Origin: Undibacterium sp. 5I1
GTDB taxonomy: Bacteria; Pseudomonadota; Gammaproteobacteria; Burkholderiales; Burkholderiaceae_D
Assembly: GCF_034314085.1 (NCBI RefSeq)
Contig: NZ_JAVIWI010000001.1
Coordinates: 2,728,001 to 2,792,000 of the forward strand
DNA: 64,000 nucleotides
Direction: 5' to 3'
Made by a program: the position numbers and the translations under genes. This document shows positions 35,175 through 44,284 of the stretch, one piece after another. The stretch's first letter is position 1. The number at the start of each line of letters is the position of its first letter. Below the pieces are notes generated by a model that ran no database searches, was not told the origin of the DNA, and saw only the letters and a list, made by a program, of their open reading frames with translations.

Positions 35175-37405
35175 GAGATGCCTAACTGATGTAAGACAAA
35201 TCCGTACTCTTCTGCAGTCTCATGCTGGCGCACAAAGCGGCCTGATTTTCCGCCGTGCCCTGCTTCCATATTGACTTTGAATAGCAGCGGGTTTTGATCG
35301 GTTTTTGCTGCACGTAATTTCGCTACCCATTTAGTCGGCTCGTAATATTGCACTTGCGAGTCGTACAGACCCGTAGTGACCAATAAAGGCGGATAATTTT
35401 TATGCGCTATGTTGTCGTAAGGTGAGTAAGACAGCATGTAATCATATGAGGTCTTTTGCTTAGGATTGCCCCACTCATCAAACTCGTTGGTGGTGAGTGG
35501 AATACTTTCGTCCAGCATCGTCGTGACCACATCGACAAACGGCACATGCGCAATCATTCCGGCATATTTCTCACCTGCCATATTCGCCACCGCCCCCATT
35601 AGCAAGCCACCTGCACTGCCTCCCATCGCAAACACTTTATTTTTGGCGGCATATTGCTGGCTGACTAAATAATCGGTTACGTCAATAAAGTCCGTAAACG
35701 TGTTTTTCTTTTTGAGTAGCTTACCGTTCTCATACCAGTCGCGCCCCATCTCCTGACCACCACGGATATGCGCTATCGCGTAGACAAATCCACGATCCAA
35801 CAAAGAAATTACACCCGGGCGAAATACGGGATCAGTCGATGCGCCATAAGAGCCATAGGCATATTGGTACAAAGGCGCAGTGCCGTCTTTTTTAAACCCT
35901 TTGCGGTAGACCAATGAGACCGGAATAGACGTACCGTCTTTTGCAGTTGCCCAAACGCGCTCAGTGACGTAGTCTGATTTTTTGAATCCACCAAGAACTG
36001 GCTGCTCTTTCAACAGTTTGCGTACACCGGTTTTCATATTCACTGCATAGACACTGGCAGGTGTCGTCAGTGAGCTATAACTGTAGCGCAGCTCGTCCGT
36101 ATTTTGTTCTGCATTGATGCCAAAACTCTCGGCATACGCAGGCTCATCTGACTTGATAAAAGTTGATTTACCTGATGCGCCCCAAGGCATGATGCGGATA
36201 CGCAATAAACCTTCCGAACGTTCATTGATGGCGATATAGTTTTTAAACAGGGCAAAATTCTGGATGAATACCGCCTTGTTATGTGGCACCAGTTCTTGCC
36301 ATTTACTGCGATCACCGATTTGATCGTCGGCCACCGACATCAGACGATAATTAGGTGCTTGCCAGTCGGTAGAAATAATCCAGCGACCATTGATATGGTC
36401 TGCATTATATTTAACGCCAGTGGTACGTGCAGCCATGACGACAGGTGCTGCGTCTGGATTTTTTGCATCGATAATCCGGGTTTCAGTGGTCTCTGTACTG
36501 CGCAGTTCTATCGCAATATAACGATCATCGCCGGTACTGCCTATGCCCATGTAATAGCTGTGATCTTCTTCGGTATAGACCACCACATCTTTGCTGACAT
36601 CAGTACCGATCACATGTTTTTTAACCCTTGTGGTCAACAGCGTGACCGGATCATTTTCGATATAAAACACGGTCTTATTATCCGCCGCCCAGGCGACTTG
36701 CGGAGCGAGGCCGGTGATTTGATCCGGGAGCTTTTTACCGGTTTTCAGATCGATAAATTTTAAAGTGTACTGACGGCGACCACTGTCATCTTCCAGATAC
36801 GCCAATAGTTGCTCGTTGCTGCTGACGGCCCGCTGGCCGATATCGAAGTAACTCTTTTTCTCTGCCTCCAGATTGCCGTCAATCATGATCTGCTCGGCAC
36901 CGCCAGCGGCTGGTTTGCGCGCAAAAATCGGATATTCGCCACCTTTGGCAAAGCGCGTGTAGTACTGATAATGTCCTTTTTTGAAAGGCACTGTGCTGTC
37001 ATCTTGCTTAATGCGGCCAACGATCTCTTGGTACAACTTTTCAGTTAAGCCTTGATATGCCGCTGACTGGCTGGTGAAGTAAGCATTTTCTGCGGCGAGA
37101 TACGCCAGCACATCTGGCGACTCCCGCTTATCGTCGCGTATCCAATAATAGGGGTCAGTACGCGAGCCGTTTGGTGACTCAACCTGATACGGACGTTGCG
37201 CAGCAACTGGTGGTGTCGTAGTTTGCATAGTCGAAGGTGTTAAGGATACTGAGGGCGGCGCTGCCGGTGCCGGGGTGGTTGCAAAAGAAACGGGCATCAA
37301 TACAAACGCAGAGAGCGATACGGCCGCAGCACGGTAGTACATCGGAGCAAAACAACGGGAAACAAGACCACGAAAAACAAGACGACGGGAAGCAAGACGA
37401 CGCAT
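35168..37405 (-). CDS. ptrB: Exported S9A prolyl oligopeptidase family (oligopeptidase B-like)
   Basis: This 745-residue serine peptidase has an Arg-rich head (residues 1-20) and a hydrophobic export segment (about 22-43, AAAVSLSAFVLMPVSFATTP), so it probably acts in the periplasm. A seven-bladed propeller follows (about 70-465), then the alpha/beta hydrolase with AMGGSAGGLLMGAV (nucleophile Ser), TTGLYDSQVQYYEP (Asp) and AGHGGKSGR (His). ATG 37405 has GAGGT 8 nt upstream. Oligopeptidase B cuts after Arg/Lys in short peptides. Most homologues are cytoplasmic and shorter; the leader is the odd feature. Confidence 0.9.
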   Translation of the reverse strand: MRRLASRRLVFRGLVSRCFAPMYYRAAAVSLSAFVLMPVSFATTPAPAAPPSVSLTPSTMQTTTPPVAAQRPYQVESPNGSRTDPYYWIRDDKRESPDVLAYLAAENAYFTSQSAAYQGLTEKLYQEIVGRIKQDDSTVPFKKGHYQYYTRFAKGGEYPIFARKPAAGGAEQIMIDGNLEAEKKSYFDIGQRAVSSNEQLLAYLEDDSGRRQYTLKFIDLKTGKKLPDQITGLAPQVAWAADNKTVFYIENDPVTLLTTRVKKHVIGTDVSKDVVVYTEEDHSYYMGIGSTGDDRYIAIELRSTETTETRIIDAKNPDAAPVVMAARTTGVKYNADHINGRWIISTDWQAPNYRLMSVADDQIGDRSKWQELVPHNKAVFIQNFALFKNYIAINERSEGLLRIRIMPWGASGKSTFIKSDEPAYAESFGINAEQNTDELRYSYSSLTTPASVYAVNMKTGVRKLLKEQPVLGGFKKSDYVTERVWATAKDGTSIPVSLVYRKGFKKDGTAPLYQYAYGSYGASTDPVFRPGVISLLDRGFVYAIAHIRGGQEMGRDWYENGKLLKKKNTFTDFIDVTDYLVSQQYAAKNKVFAMGGSAGGLLMGAVANMAGEKYAGMIAHVPFVDVVTTMLDESIPLTTNEFDEWGNPKQKTSYDYMLSYSPYDNIAHKNYPPLLVTTGLYDSQVQYYEPTKWVAKLRAAKTDQNPLLFKVNMEAGHGGKSGRFVRQHETAEEYGFVLHQLGISQ

Positions 37406-37812
37406 GGTAAAACCTCGATGGAAGTTGGATCAAGATTAGTCAAAATGAGCACGGCGAGAAAGCCGGACACTGCTCAAGAAATACAGCAAGTATATTAACA
37501 AGAAGTCAAAGAATAAGCGTGTTTAAGCCAGATTTATCAAACAAACGTAGCCGCAGACTAATCAAATACGTCAATGGTTTTGGTACTAAGTTTGACCAAA
37601 ACAGCACTAACTAATCAATATACTCCCCCTAATTTTTTAGAAATATGCCTTGTTGCCCAACGATTATCTGGACAACTAAGATATACCTGCAGGGAGTATT
37701 ATTTATTAAAGATGGAATTCACCGTCGCTATTGCAGCGGCAAATGTAGCGATGAATATAGCCATGACCGTCGCAGTGAATGATAGCGATTGGTCATTTCA
37801 GAGAAAGGTGGA
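37406..37812. other. Intergenic region with repeat C
   Basis: This 407-bp gap between two minus-strand genes carries the peptidase promoter on its left side and family 1 repeat copy C at 37618-37700. No gene is recognised. Confidence 0.45.
37618..37700 (+). repeat. Family 1 nested inverted repeat, copy C (83 bp)
   Basis: It starts ATATACTCCCCC and ends GGGAGTATT. The inner arms TTGCCCA and TGGACAA correspond to TTGTCCA/TGGACAA of copy B with one change. The stretch AGAAATATGCCTTGTTG is almost identical to copy B. Confidence 0.85.
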
Positions 37813-39768
37813 TTAGCGGCTGTGCGACGTTAGTCTAGCTAATGGTGATGCACTAGCACTTGCTTTGCTACCGATGGCATCACCACGCCCCCCGCGTGGC
37901 GAAATTGCTTTCTTCACCAGGACAGAACTGGTTTCGTCCAATCGTTCATTGGCTTCACCGCCCAGCAAGCTGCCGCCGTCCGGATTGCGGCGCATCGCAA
38001 CGCCGACTGCCAGCATATCAATCACCAGCAAATGCAAAATCCGGCTGACCATCGGCAAATGCGTAGAAACGTCTTCAACATGATCGACAATCAAAGCGAC
38101 ATCTGCTTTGCGCACCAGCGGCGATTGGCTGGCTGCAATGGCAATGACGGTCGCACCGCGCTCATGCGCTTTTTCTGCGACCTCTAATAACTCCGGCAAA
38201 CGTCCGCTGCTGCTGCTGATAACGACGACATCGCCCGCCTTGAGCACGCTGGCCGCCAGCAATTGCAAGCGCGAATCGGTCTGGGCAACACAGGGAATCC
38301 CTAAGCGCAGAAATTTAAACTGCGCATCTTGCGCCACCACACCGTAATGACCAATCGCATAAAACTCGACCCGGTTTGCATGGACGATCATTTCAATCGC
38401 GCGGTCTATCATGTCGCGATTCAACTGGCTACGTACTTGCAAAATGGCGGACGCGGTATTACCCAGTACTTTGGCACCCAACTCTAAGGCGGAATCATCA
38501 TTGGTCACCTGCACATGTGTGACTGGCACGGTACCGGTCAAACCGGAGGCAAGGCGTAACTTAAAATCAGATAAACCCTCGCAACCCAGCGAGCGACAAA
38601 ACCGGATCACCGTCGGCTGACTGACATCGGCAGCACGGGCAATTTCTGCAATCGGATCATTCAGGACTGAACGTGGATGCGCTAATACATGCTCTGCAAC
38701 GCGTAATTCTGCAGGCGACAACTCATCCCGCGCACGACGGATTTGACCCAAAATGGCAGAACCGGGGTCTGCTTTCAACGTACGTAATTGCGCATCTAAA
38801 ATGGCGGAGGCACCGATAAACGTCGCCTGCTCAGCCGTGATGACATAAGTGGGAATCGATCCGACATAGCGACTGAATCGCCCTTTTTCTTCGAAGCGGG
38901 AACGAAAACGCGACGCATCAAAATAACTTCCCAGTCGCGGCACTATCCCCCCGCCGATATAGATGCCGCCAAATGCGCCCAGCGTCACGGCCAAGTTGGC
39001 CGCCGCTGTACCAAGCAGAGCGCAAAATACATCTAGCGTATCCATGCAAACCGCATCGGTTTTATCCAACGCACGTTGCGTAATATCAGGTGCCGCCAGC
39101 GCCAGCGGCGCTACGCCTGCCAGATCGGCCAACGCACGATAAATCAGCTCCAATCCAGGACCAGACACCAGGCGCTCGAAAGATACGTGTTCGTACTGCT
39201 TCCAGACATAGCGCAACACGGCAATTTCACGCTCATCTCGCGGCGCAAAACTGGTGTGTCCGCCTTCAGACCCGAGCGAAATCCAACCATCTCCGGACGG
39301 AATCAAACCAGATACGCCCAAGCCACTGCCTGGCCCTAGCAAACCGATCACACTTTTCTGCACTGGCTCGCCATCGCCAATCTGACGCACATCACTTGCA
39401 TCCAGTCGGGGCAATGCCATTGCCAGAGCGGTAAAGTCATTCACAATGACCAGTGTGTCTAAACCCAATCTCAAGCGCATTTCTTCAATCGAAAATTGCC
39501 AGTGATAATTGGTCATACTGACTTGATCGCCATCCACCGGATTGGCAATCGCTACGGCAGCATGTTCTACATGAATAGCCGGATTCGTTGCCACAACAGT
39601 TGCAAGATACGCTGATACGGTTGCCTGAAAATCAGGGTAATCAGCGCAGCGCAAAGAGTTGATATGTTGAAAATCGCCCTTTGCCATCTCCAGCGCAAAA
39701 CGGGCATAGGTTCCGCCAATATCGGCGATTAAGCGTGGACTATCGAAAGCTTGCACGAATGGCTGCAT
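37813..39768 (-). CDS. glk: Glucokinase fused to RpiR/HexR-type transcription regulator
   Basis: In this 651-residue protein, residues about 10-330 are a glucokinase of the Glk (ROK-unrelated) type: LIADIGGTYARFAL, VIVNDFTALAMALP (catalytic Asp), LGPGSGLGVSGLI, SEGGHTSFAP and GGIYIGGGIVPRL. Residues about 345-640 are an RpiR-family regulator with a helix-turn-helix (IARAADVSQPTVIRFCRSLG) and a SIS sugar-phosphate domain (FYAIGHYGVVAQD, VVVISSSSGRLPEL). The SIS half would sense a sugar phosphate such as KDPG. HexR-like sites lie upstream. Such fusions are known in Burkholderia. The last 40 residues are low-complexity. Confidence 0.95.
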   Translation of the reverse strand: MQPFVQAFDSPRLIADIGGTYARFALEMAKGDFQHINSLRCADYPDFQATVSAYLATVVATNPAIHVEHAAVAIANPVDGDQVSMTNYHWQFSIEEMRLRLGLDTLVIVNDFTALAMALPRLDASDVRQIGDGEPVQKSVIGLLGPGSGLGVSGLIPSGDGWISLGSEGGHTSFAPRDEREIAVLRYVWKQYEHVSFERLVSGPGLELIYRALADLAGVAPLALAAPDITQRALDKTDAVCMDTLDVFCALLGTAAANLAVTLGAFGGIYIGGGIVPRLGSYFDASRFRSRFEEKGRFSRYVGSIPTYVITAEQATFIGASAILDAQLRTLKADPGSAILGQIRRARDELSPAELRVAEHVLAHPRSVLNDPIAEIARAADVSQPTVIRFCRSLGCEGLSDFKLRLASGLTGTVPVTHVQVTNDDSALELGAKVLGNTASAILQVRSQLNRDMIDRAIEMIVHANRVEFYAIGHYGVVAQDAQFKFLRLGIPCVAQTDSRLQLLAASVLKAGDVVVISSSSGRLPELLEVAEKAHERGATVIAIAASQSPLVRKADVALIVDHVEDVSTHLPMVSRILHLLVIDMLAVGVAMRRNPDGGSLLGGEANERLDETSSVLVKKAISPRGGRGDAIGSKASASASPLARLTSHSR

Positions 39769-39943
39769 GAGATCTCTTTATTATTTATTGTGAGCCCGCC
39801 TAACCTAAATTGAGGCAAGCACTAGTGATTCTGAATCTAATCTTATTATTGTAGTCCGGTGCGCTTGCAAACGATAGTTGTTGGCGTGTAGTAGCGATAT
39901 TTGACGATAAGAATACTGAAAAGCAACAAAATCGAACGATATC

Positions 39944-39958
39944 TGTAGCTAAGCTACA
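39944..39958. promoter_or_regulatory. HexR-like palindrome, site 1
   Basis: TGTAGCTAAGCTACA is a 15-bp palindrome 176 bp upstream of the glk-rpiR start. It resembles the HexR operator consensus as I know it (TGTAATTAAATTACA). Confidence 0.6.
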
Positions 39959-40125
39959 AATATAAAATGCAAGCAGTTTTCATAACTGACCATCGCTTCA
40001 CTCTACAATCGTTTTTTTGCAGTAATACCTATTTTGACAAACTAGCTAAAATTTCATTAAAGCATAACAAATGCATAACGAGCTGCTTAGTTTAAAACTT
40101 TTCTTTCAACTTCTTGCGATTTTTT

Positions 40126-40140
40126 TGTAGTTTTGCTACA
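40126..40140. promoter_or_regulatory. HexR-like palindrome, site 2
   Basis: TGTAGTTTTGCTACA has the same TGTAG-N5-CTACA arms, 46 bp before the second glucokinase start, a position suited to repression. Confidence 0.62.
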
Positions 40141-40185
40141 TTACGCCAACATTCAGCTTTTTGTGACCTCTTTTTCTCTAGTGTG

Positions 40186-41193
40186 ATGACTTCAACTTCA
40201 AACAATAAACTCTCTGATAATCATTTCCCTTGGCTGGTCGCGGACATTGGTGGCAGCAATGCGCGTTTTGGCTGGATAGCAAATAAAGATGCCAGGGTTG
40301 AGCATGTGCGTACTCTGCCCGTCAAAGATTATGCCGATCCTATCGCAGCAACCAAAGCGTATTTGAGTTTGATCGCCAATAAGCTGGATGAGGATTATCA
40401 GCCACCACGCTGTGCTGCATTTGCCGTCGCCACTGCGGTAGCCAGCGACAGAGTTGCGTTCACCAATAGTCACTGGAGTTTTTCTCAAGCGGCTGTTAAA
40501 GCAGCATTGCAACTAGATAGCTTTCTGGTGCTGAATGACTTTGAAGCTCTGGCGCTGTCCTTGCCGCGACTGAAACCTTCTCAATTAAAAACTAACGGAG
40601 CGCTACCTACCCAACATGGCACATTGGCGGTGATCGGGCCGGGTACGGGTTTGGGTGTGGCCAGTGTCGTGGAGACGAAAAGCGGTTGGGTTGCCATACC
40701 TGGCGAAGGCGGCCACGTCACATTAGCAGCGGTCGATGAATTTGAAAGCGCGGTATTACACCATGTCCGCCAGCAGTATCCGCATGTCTCAGCAGAACGC
40801 TTATTGTCGGGCATAGGCTTGCCTGTATTGCATAGTGCCGTTGGCAAAGTGATGCAGATCGAGTCAGTACATACTACTTCTGAAGCGATCGTAGAACATG
40901 GACTGTCTGGCGGCGATATTGTTTGCAGCAAAACCTTAGCCGTGTTCTGCGCCATGTTGGGCGGTTTCGCCGGTAACGTGGCCTTGATACTCGGCGCACG
41001 CGGCGGCGTGTATATCGGCGGCGGCATCGTACCGCGCCTGGGTGATTATTTCTTTACCTCGGATTTTCGTGAGCGCTTTGAAGCAAAAGGTCGTTTGCGT
41101 GGCTATCTCGAAGGTATTCCTACCGTATTAATTATTGATACGCTAGCAGCATTGAGCGGCGCTGCCATGGCGATTGAGCAGCATATTGAATAA
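40186..41193 (+). CDS. glk: Glucokinase (second copy, stand-alone)
   Basis: This 335-residue glucose kinase has VADIGGSNARFGW, FLVLNDFEALALSLP (catalytic Asp), IGPGTGLGVASVV, GEGGHVTLA and GGVYIGGGIVPRLGDYF. It is closely related to the kinase half of the divergent fusion, suggesting duplication. I choose ATG 40186 (MTSTSNNKLS); the longer frame from a TTG at 40114 includes a probable operator. It ends 14 bp from the convergent pullulanase gene. It makes glucose 6-phosphate from the glucose released by the neighbouring glycosidases. Confidence 0.93.
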   Translation: MTSTSNNKLSDNHFPWLVADIGGSNARFGWIANKDARVEHVRTLPVKDYADPIAATKAYLSLIANKLDEDYQPPRCAAFAVATAVASDRVAFTNSHWSFSQAAVKAALQLDSFLVLNDFEALALSLPRLKPSQLKTNGALPTQHGTLAVIGPGTGLGVASVVETKSGWVAIPGEGGHVTLAAVDEFESAVLHHVRQQYPHVSAERLLSGIGLPVLHSAVGKVMQIESVHTTSEAIVEHGLSGGDIVCSKTLAVFCAMLGGFAGNVALILGARGGVYIGGGIVPRLGDYFFTSDFRERFEAKGRLRGYLEGIPTVLIIDTLAALSGAAMAIEQHIE

Positions 41194-41207
41194 TGCACTT
41201 TAGGAAA

Positions 41208-44096
41208 TCAAAGTACCTCCACAAACACCACCGCAGTCCGCGCCGGAATAGTAAATTCTCCTGATGCCGCAACATATTTAGCAGACGCCGCCGGGCGCGG
41301 ATCGGCTGCTGACTTGTTGCTCTGCACCGGATGTAATTGATATGTCTTGCCGGCCTGCTCCGAGATCACCAGTGGTTGTGATTCCTTGCTGACGTTAATG
41401 AAATACATCAGCGATTTAAATCCTGAATCAGGATAACCAACACCATCAATATGCGCCGCAATCACCGCAGGATTTTGTCCTGATCCGGTATTATAAAAAT
41501 GCAGGCGCTGCCGGATGTCTGCCGCTGTCCGCAACCGGAATAAAGAAGAGCTGGCACGTATCCGCAGCAAATCACGGAACATATCGCGTGCCATCGCAAT
41601 ATTCTTTGGATCAGGTTTGATCGCAATATTTGAGAGTAGAGGACGGATCAATGAATAATCGACCGCATTATCGGGTTTAGGTGGTAGGCCAGTACCAAAA
41701 TAATTATCGGTATAAGTCCAGTCCAGGCGGTTAAACCAGTCACCCGATTCAAAAGTATTTTTGTCCATCGATTTAGATCGCAGCGTATCGATTCCAGCAT
41801 GGAAGTAAGCGATGCCTTGACTAAATGCGTTGATTGCCGCGCCCAACATCTGTACCCGCACTCTGTCGTCTTTACTGGTAGTGAGCGGTAATTTATAGAC
41901 GTTGATATCAAACAGAGTCTGGTTATCATGGTTCTCAATATAATTCACGACTTCACTAGGCTGACTGACATATCCGGCTGGCTGATCGCCGTAGGGAATC
42001 TGCTCCAGACGCAGAGTCGTATCACGTCGCGTCAGCATCGTATAGTCACGAATTGACCCCGCTAGTCCGACCCGCACCATGTCCGCTGCCTCCATTAAAT
42101 CTGTCGCAGTGACACGATGTTCAGGTTCAGAATTGAATGCGGAATTAATAGCGTTTGGATCAATAAATAAACCATTGATATAACCTTGCTTGCGAATCAA
42201 ATTACCACCAGACTCAGATGATCCGCCGCCGCGAATTGCGTCACGGGCGCGATCACTAAATGTGGCAATACCCGAACCATTTAATGACAGTTGCGACGCC
42301 TGTATAAAGCGGGCAGCGTTTGCAACCTCACCAAAATTCCAACCCTCGCCTATCAGTTGTACGTCATGCCCCACGCTGGCGAGTAGTTTTGCTTTGAGTT
42401 GTTCCATGACTGCACGCGGTTGATGTGCCATCAAATCAAACCGGAATGAGTCGATCTTATACGCATTTGCCCACTGCACTACGGTATCAACCATGAGCTT
42501 GCCCATCATCCTGTTTTCAGTCGCAGTATTATCACAACAGGTTGATTGCTCGACTGCACCACGCTCGTTTAAGCGGTGGTAATAACCCGGAACAATTCTG
42601 TCCAACACAGACTTTTCTTTTTGCCCGGATGCATAAGTATGGTTATAGACCACATCCATACCGACGCGTAAGCCCGCTTGGTGCAAGGCCAGAACCATAT
42701 TGCGCAATTCAAGAATACGCACAGCGCCATCAGCTGCGTCTGTCGCATAACTCCCCTCAGGTGCGCCGTAATGCGTCGGGTCGTAACCCCAGTTAAAACA
42801 ATCCTCGGCTGCATGCGCCGTGACTGCGGCTTGAGGTATCTCACTGGCAGGATCAGTCGCATTAAATTCAATCTTCGGGGTGACACAATTCTTTTCAGGG
42901 ACACTACCAAAATCAAAAACTGGCAACAAATGAATATCGGTCAGCCCCGCTTGCGCCAACGCTTTTAAGTGACGCATACCATTGGAATTAGTCTCAGTAA
43001 ACGCCATGTACTTACCACGATATTGTTTGCTGACTGAGGCATCGTTGATGGAGAAGTCACGCACATGTAATTCATACACCACCATATCAGTCTGCGCCGA
43101 TATTTTTTTTGTTACCGCCTGGGTTCTCCATCCGGCTGGCTGCAATTGAGATGCTGCCAGATCAGCGATATAGCTGCGCTTGGAATCGGTGGTCAAACTG
43201 ATGGAATAAGGATCGGTCACACGATTCCGCACCAAGCCAACATGAGGCACGATCACATCCACAAGATAGCGGTAATATTGTCCGGAGAGATTCGATGCGA
43301 TCGCTGTGTTCCAAGCACCTGTTTTTGCATCGAACTGCATAGCGTCTACACGACGTGCGTTACCCGCTCCGCTGCCGTATGTGCAGACCCAGACACGTTG
43401 TGCCGTCGGCGCCCATAAAGAAAACCTCGTTTGAGTCTTCATGCGACTAGTACTTTTAGTCAAACTCACACCAAGTGAGGTCAGCTCGCTTGCCGGTGCA
43501 TACAGGTCATCCAGTGCCCCTGCCAATTGCAGCGAGCTTGCAGCGATCACGATGCCATCAGCATTCTCTTGTACCAGAAATACTTGCTGTGTCTGCAAAG
43601 CCGCGATTTTGCCAAGATCATCTACGTTGACTGCCAGCACTACTCCCTCAGCAAGGTATTTAAAGCGGGTAGCAAGAGGCTCCGGCAAAGCGGCATCAGC
43701 GACTGACAAACTGAGCGCACCATCCGCGCTCGTCACTTTTGCGCCAATGCTCGCCGTCAATCGCGCTGTAGCGGAATAAACCAGTTTGAAATGACCAGAA
43801 GTAGAGTTAACTCCCGGCCACGCTATCAACTGACGATTCAACCAGACCGCACGCGCCTCGTTTGTGGCAGCACTGGCGTCAATGCTAGCAGGACGTAAAA
43901 CCGTCTGAAACTGCTGGCTATTGCAGTCGTCTAATGTGGGATTTATTCTTTGAGGTGGTGCGGCTAGATTTACGCTGACAGCGGCAAAGGCGTCTTGAAT
44001 CACACCAAAGCTACTAAAAAAAATCAGACAGGTGCATAAGCAAGCAGCTATACAAGTCTGCGCAAAGCGTCCAACATCATTTGACTTTTTTATCAT
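41208..44096 (-). CDS. pulA: Pullulanase-type alpha-1,6-glucosidase (GH13)
   Basis: This 962-residue debranching enzyme has a signal peptide (about residues 1-39, ending QDAFAAV). N-terminal carbohydrate/accessory domains (about 40-330, with TRFSLWAPTAQRVWVCTYGS) precede a GH13 barrel: VGMDVVYNHTYASG, SFRFDLMAHQ (nucleophile Asp), LIGEGWNFGE (acid/base Glu) and YIENHDNQTLFD. A C-terminal beta domain follows. It is exported and cuts the alpha-1,6 branches of starch or pullulan fragments. It opens the maltodextrin region; a family 1 repeat lies upstream. Confidence 0.93.
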   Translation of the reverse strand: MIKKSNDVGRFAQTCIAACLCTCLIFFSSFGVIQDAFAAVSVNLAAPPQRINPTLDDCNSQQFQTVLRPASIDASAATNEARAVWLNRQLIAWPGVNSTSGHFKLVYSATARLTASIGAKVTSADGALSLSVADAALPEPLATRFKYLAEGVVLAVNVDDLGKIAALQTQQVFLVQENADGIVIAASSLQLAGALDDLYAPASELTSLGVSLTKSTSRMKTQTRFSLWAPTAQRVWVCTYGSGAGNARRVDAMQFDAKTGAWNTAIASNLSGQYYRYLVDVIVPHVGLVRNRVTDPYSISLTTDSKRSYIADLAASQLQPAGWRTQAVTKKISAQTDMVVYELHVRDFSINDASVSKQYRGKYMAFTETNSNGMRHLKALAQAGLTDIHLLPVFDFGSVPEKNCVTPKIEFNATDPASEIPQAAVTAHAAEDCFNWGYDPTHYGAPEGSYATDAADGAVRILELRNMVLALHQAGLRVGMDVVYNHTYASGQKEKSVLDRIVPGYYHRLNERGAVEQSTCCDNTATENRMMGKLMVDTVVQWANAYKIDSFRFDLMAHQPRAVMEQLKAKLLASVGHDVQLIGEGWNFGEVANAARFIQASQLSLNGSGIATFSDRARDAIRGGGSSESGGNLIRKQGYINGLFIDPNAINSAFNSEPEHRVTATDLMEAADMVRVGLAGSIRDYTMLTRRDTTLRLEQIPYGDQPAGYVSQPSEVVNYIENHDNQTLFDINVYKLPLTTSKDDRVRVQMLGAAINAFSQGIAYFHAGIDTLRSKSMDKNTFESGDWFNRLDWTYTDNYFGTGLPPKPDNAVDYSLIRPLLSNIAIKPDPKNIAMARDMFRDLLRIRASSSLFRLRTAADIRQRLHFYNTGSGQNPAVIAAHIDGVGYPDSGFKSLMYFINVSKESQPLVISEQAGKTYQLHPVQSNKSAADPRPAASAKYVAASGEFTIPARTAVVFVEVL

Positions 44097-44135
44097 TTTT
44101 GAGGTGCATGATTATGGCTAAATTAATTAAAATAA

Positions 44136-44210
44136 GGGGAGTATTAGCAATTTTATACATTAATGTCCAGACTTTACCTGGACAATTTAAAATACTGTAT
44201 CCCAGTATAT
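44136..44210 (+). repeat. Family 1 repeat, copy D (divergent, 75 bp)
   Basis: The centre and right arm align with copies B and C (ATGTCCA, TGGACAA, AAATACTG, CCAGTATAT). The left end reads GGGGAGTATT, the reverse complement of the usual left end, as if that terminus were inverted. It lies between the pullulanase promoter and the GH13 alpha-glucosidase 3' end. Confidence 0.6.
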
Positions 44211-44284
44211 AAATTAAAATAAGGATGAAAGAAATGATCTGCCAACTCCCTCGTCCGATGGCGAGAGAGAGTTTTTATCTTCTG

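Larger units (their letters stand above)
39769..40185. other. Divergent promoter region of the two glucokinase genes
   Basis: This 417-bp region lies between the glk-rpiR fusion and the second glucokinase and contains two TGTAG-N5-CTACA palindromes (39944-39958, 40126-40140). An open frame running in from 40114 is not used as coding because the second palindrome lies within it and a normal ATG with family-like N-terminus starts at 40186. Confidence 0.5.

Noticed and set aside
36281-36763. 160-codon plus-strand frame inside the peptidase gene
   Set aside because: It is antisense to the propeller domain of the oligopeptidase, with no start signal or family resemblance.
40114-40185. N-terminal extension of the second glucokinase from a TTG start
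   Set aside because: The stretch contains the HexR-like palindrome at 40126-40140 and is not glucokinase-like; ATG 40186 gives a normal N-terminus.
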